Below are positions 27,740 through 33,580 of a stretch of 64,000 nucleotides of DNA, one piece after another. This DNA is from Autumnicola sp041679265. GTDB lineage: Bacteria > Bacteroidota > Bacteroidia > Flavobacteriales > Flavobacteriaceae. The notes beneath the pieces were generated by a model. The model saw only the letters and a list, made by a program, of their open reading frames with translations, made no database searches and had not been told where the DNA came from. The stretch's first letter is position 1; each line of letters opens with the position of its first letter. The translations under genes and the position numbers were made by a program. Location of the stretch: positions 205,592 through 269,591 of the forward strand of contig NZ_JBGFSM010000006.1 of the NCBI RefSeq assembly GCF_041679265.1, in the 5' to 3' direction.

Positions 27740-28195
27740 TCACTGCCTGTTTCTTTTAAAGATATAACGGGTAATAAAAATTCCGCTGTCATCATCTTCC
27801 CCGGCATAACTCTCCACGCCACTATTTACAAAAACCAGCTCCCATCCTTCCTCGCTTAAAGAATTGATCTTTGAAGTTACTACAGCATCATTAGCAGCAA
27901 TATTCTGAAACCGGATCCCTCCAAGGTTGAAGAAGTTTAGGAGTTTTGTTTCGTCAAATTTCTTCAGCCTTATTTCTCCCCTGTCAGATTTATTGCGTTC
28001 GCCATCTTCTTCAGACCTGCTGGTGGTGAATTCTTTAAAATCCCGGGCTTCCTCACTGCTTATCATCCGGGAACGGCCAATTCCTCCGGGGACTATAGAT
28101 TCTATTACCGTAACAATTTTATATTCCACATTTTGTGCAAATACCGCAGCGCCAAAGCACAAAAACAGGCCTAAGCTTAAAAATATCCTTTTCAT
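27740..28195 (-). CDS. Exported protein of unknown function
   Basis: A 151-residue protein from the ATG at 28195, where the signal peptide begins (KRIFLSLGLFLCFGAAVFAQ); the frame continues 21 bases further upstream. The mature part starts with YKIVTVIESIVPGGIGRSRM and has a basic/acidic helical middle (EEARDFKEF), then a C-terminal half beginning with INSLSEEGWELVFVNSGVES, a sequence style seen in small Bacteroidota exported proteins resembling DUF4177. Such proteins are usually uncharacterised. Monocistronic, convergent with the dehydrogenase operon. Confidence 0.78.
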   Translation of the reverse strand: MKRIFLSLGLFLCFGAAVFAQNVEYKIVTVIESIVPGGIGRSRMISSEEARDFKEFTTSRSEEDGERNKSDRGEIRLKKFDETKLLNFFNLGGIRFQNIAANDAVVTSKINSLSEEGWELVFVNSGVESYAGEDDDSGIFITRYIFKRNRQ

Positions 28196-28344
28196 ATTAA
28201 TCCGCTTTAAAAACAAGCTAATTAATTTAAAAAATGAATATGCTTTAGCTTTTTAATAAATAATTAACTTTTAACGTACTGGTTTTCAGCAACTAAAATA
28301 AAATTTTTAATCCTTTGGGAATACAGGTAAAAGAACATCAAATC

Positions 28345-28358
28345 ATGATATTGATCAT
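28345..28358. promoter_or_regulatory. FNR/CRP-like palindrome upstream of the Usp gene
   Basis: ATGAT-ATTG-ATCAT. The core TGAT-N4-ATCA matches the FNR/CRP-family box (TTGAT-N4-ATCAA) except for the outermost base on each side. It lies about 50 bases ahead of the UspA start codon. The assignment to an FNR-type protein is inferred. Confidence 0.5.
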
Positions 28359-28408
28359 TTTTTCCCCTGCACTTGTCCAGTACTTTTAAGTATAAAATAG
28401 TTCATGCC

Positions 28409-29284
28409 ATGAAAAATATTTTAGTTGCCACCGATTTTTCCAAAGAGGCTTATTGTGCCCTGCATTATGCTACTAAACTTTATAAGAATGAAGAATGCAC
28501 TTTCTTCATTACCAATTTCTATGCGAATGAAGTTGAGATATCTGTTTACAGCATGCTCAATGAAGAAGAGTTTAAAAAGTTACCCGGGCTACAGGCCGCC
28601 TCCCATAGCAAGTGTACCGAGGTGATACATCAAATTACCAGAGATAATAAGCAGACCGCGCATTTTTTTAAAATAATAACCTCAAACCGAAAACTGGTTC
28701 ATGCCCTTCCGGAAATTATTCTTGAAATGCATATTGACCTGGTGGTAATGGGCACCCGCGGGCACTCCGGCACAATGACGGGTTTTATGGGCAGCAACAC
28801 CAGCAGGGTAATAAAGAAAACAATTCCCTGCCCCCTGCTTGTGGTGCCTGGACAATTACCCTTTAAAGCTCCCGGTAAGATTGCCTTTGCAACTGAATTA
28901 AAACATAAATTTTCTAATGATTCTCTATATGAGCTGAAAAAAATAGCCGAAAAATCTAATTCCGGAATCAGCATTCTCTACGTGGGGGAAGAAGGCTTTT
29001 TAAATGAAAAACAGAATGAAAACTTAAATAATTTAAAGCTGCTGTTAGAAGGAAACGATTTGGAAGTCACCTTTATTTCTTCTGATGAAGAAGTTTCCAA
29101 AGCAATTTCAACCTATGTAAAACAGCATGGAATTCAGCTCTTAAGCATGATATATTATGCACATAAATTTTCACATACCATTTTCAGAGAACCCGTAATT
29201 AGAAAAATAGACGAGCATCTTTCCCTTCCATTCCTGGTACTTCCGCAGAAAAAAATAAGTATAAAAGCGTCATCCCAAAATTAA
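28409..29284 (+). CDS. Tandem universal stress protein (UspA family)
   Basis: A 291-residue protein of two Usp domains, starting at ATG 28409 (MKNILVATDFSKEAY, the canonical Usp opening); an upstream TTG in frame at 28373 is less likely. Domain 1 (about 1-150) keeps the ATP-binding motif as GTRGHSGTMTGFMGS, and the C-terminal strand PCPLLVVP. Domain 2 (about 155-285) lacks the Gly-rich motif and so probably does not bind ATP. Its 3' end overlaps the ndh gene tail by 3 bases on the other strand. A TGAT-N4-ATCA palindrome lies upstream, suggesting redox or oxygen control. Confidence 0.9.
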   Translation: MKNILVATDFSKEAYCALHYATKLYKNEECTFFITNFYANEVEISVYSMLNEEEFKKLPGLQAASHSKCTEVIHQITRDNKQTAHFFKIITSNRKLVHALPEIILEMHIDLVVMGTRGHSGTMTGFMGSNTSRVIKKTIPCPLLVVPGQLPFKAPGKIAFATELKHKFSNDSLYELKKIAEKSNSGISILYVGEEGFLNEKQNENLNNLKLLLEGNDLEVTFISSDEEVSKAISTYVKQHGIQLLSMIYYAHKFSHTIFREPVIRKIDEHLSLPFLVLPQKKISIKASSQN

Positions 29285-30597
29285 ACTCCGGAATGTTCTT
29301 TTTCGCTTTTGGTTTCATGAACCTCCTGGGAGGCAACGCTGTTTGAAGGCCTTATGATCAATCTTAAATCCTGGTTACGGGTAAAATATTCTATAGACCA
29401 GTTATAGAATGTCCTTATCCTGTTGCGGTAATTTATAAGCGAAAAAAGGTGAATAAACACCCACATAAACCAGGCTATAAATCCACTAAAATGCAGTTTG
29501 GGCTTTGGAATGTCTGCCACTGCCCTGCTGCTTCCTATAATGGCCATGGACCCTTTGTCTTTATATTTAAAAGCTATCGTTTTTCTGCCCTTTTCTAAAT
29601 TTCTAAAATTTTTGGCCAGGTTTTTTCCCTGTTGGATAGCCACTTGTGCTAACTGCGGGTGCCCGTCTGGAAAATCAGGATCTGTGTGTTGTATACTGCA
29701 ATCTCCTATCGCAAAAATACCGTCCATACCTTCCACCTGGTTGATCTCATTTACCCTTAGCCGGTTTCCCCTCTCATAAGCTTCTGCCGGGAGCCCTTTA
29801 AAGATAATACCGGTGACCCCGGTGGCCCAGATAAGGTTTTTACTCCTTATGGTTTCTCCGTTCTTAAAGCTTACTATCTCACCATCATAATCTACAATCC
29901 GGGTATTTAAAACCACTTCAACCCCCATTTCTTTCAGGCTCTTCAGGGCGTATTCCTGACTCTTTTTACTCATAGGCGAGAGCAATTCATTCCCGCCGTT
30001 TACAATATAAATTTTTGCTCCGGAGCCTGCTAATTCAGGAAATTCCTTTCTTATAGTATTATTCCGCAATTCTGCAAACATCCCGGAAATTTCTACCCCT
30101 GTAGGGCCTCCGCCTCCAATAACCATGGTAAGCCAAGGCAGGCGTTCCTGCTTATCTTTAATTCGGGAAGCCGCTTCCAGGCGCTGCAACAGCACATTGC
30201 GCATACTTAAGGCATCCTCCAGCGTCTTCATAGGAATCGCATGCTTTTTTAGCTGCTCCAGGCCAAAGAAATTTGTTTTGGTGCCGGTGGCAATTACCAG
30301 GTAATCATAATCCAGTTCACCATTATCCAGAATGATCTTTTTTTCCTGAGGCACCACCTCCTGCAGTTCCCCCATCCAGAAATGAAAGTTTTCTTTTCCG
30401 CGAAAAAGGTTACGAATGGGATAGGTGATAGAAGAGGGATCCAGATAGCCGGTGGAAACCTGATATAGCAAAGGCGGAAAAAAATTGTAGTTGTTTTTAT
30501 CTACCAGGGTCACTTGAAAATTAGCATCTCCCACCAGAGACCTCGCCAGATTTATTCCTGCAAATCCACCGCCAATGATTATTATCCTCTTTTGCAT
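29281..30597 (-). CDS. ndh: Type II NADH:quinone oxidoreductase (NDH-2)
   Basis: A 438-residue FAD-dependent NADH dehydrogenase that passes electrons from NADH to the quinone pool without pumping protons. FAD-binding motif GGGFAGIN (9-16) follows the first strand; NADH-binding motif GGGGPTGVE lies near residue 165-173; AIGDCS and the quinone-proximal PQLAQVAIQQG motif are conserved. A hydrophobic amphipathic C-terminal region (FSGFIAWFMWVFIHLFSL) anchors it to the inner membrane. Convergent with the UspA gene; their stop codons share TTAA. NDH-2 is common in Bacteroidota alongside Na+-pumping NQR. Confidence 0.93.
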   Translation of the reverse strand: MQKRIIIIGGGFAGINLARSLVGDANFQVTLVDKNNYNFFPPLLYQVSTGYLDPSSITYPIRNLFRGKENFHFWMGELQEVVPQEKKIILDNGELDYDYLVIATGTKTNFFGLEQLKKHAIPMKTLEDALSMRNVLLQRLEAASRIKDKQERLPWLTMVIGGGGPTGVEISGMFAELRNNTIRKEFPELAGSGAKIYIVNGGNELLSPMSKKSQEYALKSLKEMGVEVVLNTRIVDYDGEIVSFKNGETIRSKNLIWATGVTGIIFKGLPAEAYERGNRLRVNEINQVEGMDGIFAIGDCSIQHTDPDFPDGHPQLAQVAIQQGKNLAKNFRNLEKGRKTIAFKYKDKGSMAIIGSSRAVADIPKPKLHFSGFIAWFMWVFIHLFSLINYRNRIRTFYNWSIEYFTRNQDLRLIIRPSNSVASQEVHETKSEKEHSGV

Positions 30598-30670
30598 AAT
30601 TTTATTCTTAAGATGGCTTTAAATTAAAGGTTTTCCATAAAAAAGTGAGCCTGGGAATTAAAAATAGCAC

Positions 30671-30704
30671 TTCTTTAAGAAGAGTTTTAACAGCAGTTAA
30701 AGAA
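30671..30704. repeat. Inverted repeat TTCTTTAA-N18-TTAAAGAA
   Basis: A perfect 8-bp inverted repeat in the 126-base gap between ndh and the XRE gene. The arms are AT-rich and the spacing is long, so chance is possible. It could be a terminator for the XRE operon or an operator for ndh. Confidence 0.3.
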
Positions 30705-30723
30705 TAGCGGCAGTTTTCTATTG

Positions 30724-30924
30724 TTATAGCTCCTGTTCATCCTGAAAAATATCTTCTATAGCCAAACCGAATAACTTTGAAAACCGAAAGGCCAGAGGTA
30801 AACTGGGATCAAATTTTCCCTTCTCTATTGCATTAATGGTTTGCCTGGAAACGCCGGTCTCCTCGGCAAGGCCGGCCTGCGTCATATCACGCTCGGCCCT
30901 AAGTACTTTTAACCGGTTCTTCAT
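30724..30924 (-). CDS. Small XRE-family HTH regulator
   Basis: A 66-residue protein that is a single Cro/CI-like helix-turn-helix (RLKVLRAERDMTQAGLAEETG, VSRQTINAIEKGKFDPSLPLAFRF), the YozG/HipB-like type that is often paired with a small membrane protein. Its ATG overlaps the stop codon of the upstream membrane gene (ATGA), so the two are translationally coupled. The operon's promoter region carries two copies of TGTAAA-N6-TTTACA, which are the best candidate binding sites for this regulator (autoregulation, inferred). Confidence 0.9.
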   Translation of the reverse strand: MKNRLKVLRAERDMTQAGLAEETGVSRQTINAIEKGKFDPSLPLAFRFSKLFGLAIEDIFQDEQEL

Positions 30925-31340
30925 TTATAGCGGGAATTTAATATAAGAATAGAAAACAGGTAACAAAGCCCCATAAGAATAACCACATGAGAAATTTCAG
31001 CATCAAAAGGAATTACATTGGCAATATCCAGGTTTGAATAAGCCAGGCCAACAACCAGGGTTACGCCAAGAGTGATCCCCATTGCTTCAAGAGAAATTTT
31101 TCGCTGTAGTTCATCCAGGTTTCTCAGGTGCCTGATATTGGAAATAACCATTCCTGCTCCCAGGACCAGATTGACTAGAACGGCTATTATTGAAATTGTT
31201 TCATTATAATCCCAGAGAAAGCGGGATCCAAAATTTACCAGAGCAAAGCTCAGCATCCAGGCGCCAGTCCATGCTGCAAGACGGGTGGTAAGGCGTTTTG
31301 CCTCTAAAGAGCGGAGATTTTTTTGTGTTTCCATAGTCAT
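30921..31340 (-). CDS. Four-helix membrane protein, partner of the XRE regulator
   Basis: A 139-residue protein from ATG 31340 (METQKN at 31334 is an alternative); the frame upstream runs through the operator region and is not coding. Four membrane segments are visible: WTGAWMLSFALVNFG, ISIIAVLVNLVLGAGMVIS, LGVTLVVGLAYS and VVILMGLCYLFSILIL. A charged loop, RHLRNLDELQRKI, separates helices 2 and 3. Membrane-protein/XRE pairs of this form are widespread in Bacteroidota but their function is not known. It overlaps the XRE gene by 4 bases. Confidence 0.82.
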   Translation of the reverse strand: MTMETQKNLRSLEAKRLTTRLAAWTGAWMLSFALVNFGSRFLWDYNETISIIAVLVNLVLGAGMVISNIRHLRNLDELQRKISLEAMGITLGVTLVVGLAYSNLDIANVIPFDAEISHVVILMGLCYLFSILILNSRYK

Positions 31341-31355
31341 GTTAATTTGATTAAA

Positions 31356-31373
31356 TGTAAAGTTATATTTACA
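31356..31373. promoter_or_regulatory. Operator 1, TGTAAA-N6-TTTACA
   Basis: A perfect 6+6 inverted repeat with 6-base spacer GTTATA, 15 bases upstream of the membrane-protein start. It overlaps a minus-strand -7 box TATATTTG (31379-31372), so binding there would block transcription. A second copy with the same spacing lies 38 bases upstream. Confidence 0.6.
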
Positions 31374-31393
31374 AATATATGCATTTTCCCAAA

Positions 31394-31411
31394 TGTAAAG
31401 CATCCTTTACA
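31394..31411. promoter_or_regulatory. Operator 2, TGTAAA-N6-TTTACA
   Basis: Second perfect copy of the same inverted repeat, spacer GCATCC, 38 bases from operator 1 centre to centre. The 6+6 match with different spacers argues for selection on the arms. Confidence 0.6.
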
Positions 31412-31480
31412 AGAAAATTTGTTCAAAGATCTCATTGCTGCTCCTGCTGTTAAATTTTTTATAAGCAGCAGCCTTTATAC

Positions 31481-31510
31481 TTGTCATCCGCAATTTACCT
31501 TCTAATTTTA
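31481..31510 (+). promoter_or_regulatory. Possible promoter of the ZIP transporter gene
   Basis: TTG at 31481-31483, 19 bases, TAATTTTA at 31503-31510, one base off the TAnnTTTG -7 box, 26 bases ahead of the start codon. Confidence 0.35.
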
Positions 31511-31535
31511 GAGAAAATTTTTAATATCGCTTGCT

Positions 31536-32288
31536 ATGCAGGAATGGATAAAAGCGGGACTTTGGGGTTTATTTTCCGGCAGTGCCCTTATCATAGGATC
31601 TCTTATTGGTTACTATATAAAACTATCTCAAAAAACCATTGCTATTGTTATGGGATTTGGGGCCGGTGTCCTTATCTCGGCTTTGTGTTTTGAATTAATG
31701 GAAGAAGCTTTTATACAAAGTGGATTACTTCCCGCTTCTGCAGGCTTTATTTTAGGTGCGGCTATATATTTTCTGGCCAACCTATACCTGGAGCAAAAGG
31801 GTGCGAAACACAGAAAGCGGTCCCAGGGCCAGCAACCTACTGAAGACGAAGATGAAGGCAGCGGGATGGCCATTGCCATGGGCGCTCTATTAGATGGTAT
31901 CCCGGAATCCATAGCCATTGGAATAAGTTTACTGGAAGGCGGTGCCGTAAGCGCGGCCACTGTAATTGCCATTTTCCTCTCTAATTTACCCGAAGGCCTC
32001 TCCAGCGCCACAGGGATGAAAAAAGCCGGAAGGTCTAAATTGTTCATTTTTGGCGTTTGGATTTGTATCGCCATTCTATCAGGCCTGGCTTCTGTTTTTG
32101 GTTACACGGTATTCAGCCAGCTTTCTGAAGTTTATATAGGCGCGACACTGGCCATTGCCGCCGGGGCGATCTTAAACATGCTCTCTGCCACCATGATCCC
32201 CGAGGCTTTTGAAAAAGGCCATAACCTTATTGGGCTTATAACGGTATTGGGATTTTTGTCTTCTTTTTTGCTCTCACACCTCGCCTGA
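31536..32288 (+). CDS. ZIP-family metal transporter with substituted metal site
   Basis: A 250-residue inner-membrane protein with about eight transmembrane helices and a charged cytoplasmic loop (about 88-110, KGAKHRKRSQGQQ then acidic). The ZIP (ZupT-like) fold carries P-E-G and P-E-S signatures: LLDGIPESIAIG on helix 4 and FLSNLPEGLSSATG on helix 5. In most ZIPs these begin with His (HNxPEG); here the positions hold Asp and Ser. The protein is therefore a member of the family but its metal site differs, and its substrate cannot be called from the motif. Divergent from the XRE operon. Confidence 0.85.
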   Translation: MQEWIKAGLWGLFSGSALIIGSLIGYYIKLSQKTIAIVMGFGAGVLISALCFELMEEAFIQSGLLPASAGFILGAAIYFLANLYLEQKGAKHRKRSQGQQPTEDEDEGSGMAIAMGALLDGIPESIAIGISLLEGGAVSAATVIAIFLSNLPEGLSSATGMKKAGRSKLFIFGVWICIAILSGLASVFGYTVFSQLSEVYIGATLAIAAGAILNMLSATMIPEAFEKGHNLIGLITVLGFLSSFLLSHLA

Positions 32289-32433
32289 AACAATTAAGGC
32301 AATTTCAACAAAATTGTATTACTAAAAAAAATGAGTACTGGCAAAATAAGTTTGACAATCTCTTAATTATGAATGCCTTCCTGCACTGCCCTTTAGAACC
32401 GATAGCTGGAAAGTGGTGAAGGAAGAATAGTGG

Positions 32434-32718
32434 TTATCTGTTCTCTAATGTAAGTCTGTAATTTTCTCTGGCCGCTCTGCTATCCATACGCACCAGCTTA
32501 TCATTTTTAAAATAGTAATAACCTATTCGGCTTTGGCTATAACCATAAGGTACTATATAAACCGTCCAGTCCTCATCCATAGAAACCAATTCCTCAAATT
32601 TAGCCAGTTCTTTAAATTCAGCCGCAGACATCCCAAGTTTCGCAGCCGGAGCTTTAGACGAGTAACAGGAAATTAAAAGTATTACCGCAACAACGGCAAT
32701 CGCAGTATTTTTAATCAT
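32434..32718 (-). CDS. Small lipoprotein of unknown function
   Basis: A 94-residue lipoprotein (AIAVVAVILLISC, lipid Cys about residue 18) with a compact mature domain containing GMSAAEFKELAKFEEL, DWTVYIVPYG and GYYYFKNDKLVRMD. The pattern of a helix followed by strands with the W-YxxxYG and FxxxKLV motifs resembles the BamE/SmpA-like small-domain lipoproteins of the outer membrane (SmpA/OmlA fold: helix-helix then three strands), though too short for certainty. Monocistronic. Confidence 0.75.
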   Translation of the reverse strand: MIKNTAIAVVAVILLISCYSSKAPAAKLGMSAAEFKELAKFEELVSMDEDWTVYIVPYGYSQSRIGYYYFKNDKLVRMDSRAARENYRLTLENR

Positions 32719-32830
32719 AACTATAAGATTTGAAGATGCCCCACAAAAAGTTAGCCAGAATACCTATAGAAGATTAAAAGCAATAGAACAAATGCTATGG
32801 AATACATTTGGAAAAACAATAGAGAAGAAT

Positions 32831-32857
32831 AAAAAAGCCCCTGCATTGCAGAGGCTT
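32831..32857 (-). terminator. Terminator downstream of tRNA-Leu
   Basis: On the minus strand, AAGCC-CTGCA...TGCAG-GGCTT-type hairpin (one bulge) followed by a run of six T, starting 5 bases past the tRNA end. Confidence 0.75.
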
Positions 32858-32861
32858 TAAG

Positions 32862-32947
32862 TACTCGGGACGGGACTTGAACCCGTACGAACGTTGCTGT
32901 TCATTGGATTTTAAGTCCAACGTGTCTACCAATTCCACCACCCGAGC
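32862..32947 (-). tRNA. tRNA-Leu (anticodon TAA)
   Basis: 86 bases on the minus strand: acceptor GCTCGGG pairing with CCCGAGT (one G-U), D-arm with GGTGGAATTGGTAGAC, anticodon loop CTTAAAA (anticodon TAA), long variable arm as expected for class II tRNA-Leu, and T-arm with GGTTCAAGTCC. CCA is not encoded. Confidence 0.92.
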
Positions 32948-32957
32948 GAAAAACAAA

Positions 32958-32981
32958 ACCCCGACAAACCGGGGTCTATTT
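32958..32981. terminator. Hairpin terminator between the tRNA genes
   Basis: ACCCCG (32958-32963) with CGGGGT (32970-32975), flanked by A-rich and T-rich sequence on both sides, so it may work in both directions. It lies between tRNA-Gly with its partial copies and tRNA-Leu. Confidence 0.6.
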
Positions 32982-32994
32982 TTTACTATTCAGA

Positions 32995-33100
32995 GCGAAA
33001 AACGGGATTCGAACCCCTGCCTACCGGCAGGCAGGCGCGACCTGTCGCTCAAATCAGTTTAAGGAGTCATTTCATACATGATCTCAACCGATGTTCCAGA
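32995..33100 (-). repeat. Partial tRNA-Gly copy 1 with 20-bp insert (106-bp unit)
   Basis: Reading the plus strand: 21 bases identical to the 3' end of the tRNA-Gly gene (32995-33015, acceptor arm and most of the T-arm), a 20-bp palindromic insert (33016-33035, CCTGCC-TACC-GGCAGG-CAGG), then CGCGACCT (33036-33043), which continues the tRNA sequence exactly where it was split. Beyond this, about 57 bases are unrelated to the tRNA. The whole unit is repeated next to it and then followed by the intact tRNA gene. Confidence 0.85.
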
Positions 33101-33207
33101 GCGAAAAACGGGGTTCGAACCCCTGCCTACCGGCAGGCAGGCGCGACCTGTCGCTCACATCAGGTTTAAGGAGTCATTTCATACATGATCTCAAACGATG
33201 TTCCAGA
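33101..33207 (-). repeat. Partial tRNA-Gly copy 2 with 20-bp insert (107-bp unit)
   Basis: Second copy of the unit, with the same 20-bp insert at the same position (33122-33141) and the same 3' tRNA part (one substitution, GATTC to GGTTC). It differs from copy 1 by a few bases and a 1-base insertion in CAGGTTTAAG. It runs directly into the 3' end of the complete tRNA-Gly gene. Confidence 0.85.
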
Positions 33208-33279
33208 GCGAAAAACGGGATTCGAACCCGCGACCTCCACCTTGGCAAGGTGGCGCTCTACCAACTGAGCTATTTTCGC
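33207..33279 (-). tRNA. tRNA-Gly (anticodon GCC)
   Basis: 73 bases on the minus strand: acceptor GCGAAAA with TTTTCGC, D-arm TAGCTCAGTTGGTAGAGC, anticodon stem CCACC / GGTGG with loop TTGCCAA (anticodon GCC), T-arm GCGGGTTCGAATCCCGT, discriminator T. CCA is not encoded. The 3' half also appears twice downstream as partial copies. Confidence 0.93.
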
Positions 33280-33468
33280 GTTTTAATGAACTTACCCTTA
33301 TATTAAAGGGCTGCAAATCTTTATTGCGGACGCAAATTTAAAACATTTTCAACAACAACAAAGAACTTTTTTAGAAAAATGCTTCTAAAAATTTTAGTCA
33401 TCTTAATTAGTTGTCTGTCATAATCCCACTGGTCTCCTGTTCAGGCTTTTATATCTGAAAAACAGAAG

Positions 33469-33489
33469 ATCCTGAAACAAGATCAGGAT
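33469..33489. repeat. REP-like palindrome ATCCTGA-N7-TCAGGAT
   Basis: A perfect 7-bp inverted repeat followed by GACG. I recall this as a dispersed intergenic element in flavobacterial genomes, but cannot check copies here. Confidence 0.5.
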
Positions 33490-33539
33490 GACGTTCTTTT
33501 GTAAACTGCCTTGTGATACGGGGATGCAGTTGTAAATAG

Positions 33540-33574
33540 CCATTCCTCCATTGTCCATTATCCATTTTCAATTT
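33540..33574. repeat. Degenerate 7-bp tandem repeat at the 3' end of mutS
   Basis: Five units on the plus strand: CCATTCC, TCCATTG, TCCATTA, TCCATTT, TCAATTT. The last ends 6 bases before the mutS stop. On the gene's own strand this reads purine-rich (NAATGGA). Same architecture as three other arrays in this window. Confidence 0.6.
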
Positions 33575-33580
33575 AAATAT

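Larger units (their letters stand above)
33280..33580. other. Intergenic region upstream of tRNA-Gly, behind mutS
   Basis: 301 bases with no coding character. It holds, from the left, a small hairpin CCCTT-N6-AAGGG (33295-33310) near the tRNA promoter, an AT-rich stretch, a palindrome ATCCTGA-N7-TCAGGAT (33469-33489), and heptad repeats next to the mutS stop (33540-33574). Confidence 0.5.

Noticed and set aside
30724..31340. Toxin-antitoxin pair
   Set aside because: The membrane protein has four helices and the XRE gene follows it; this is the common membrane-protein/regulator pair and no toxin features are seen.
32877..33306. Short open frames across the tRNA region
   Set aside because: They lie antisense across the tRNA genes and partial copies; their peptides (PCLPAGRRDLSL) are by-products of the repeat sequence, not proteins.
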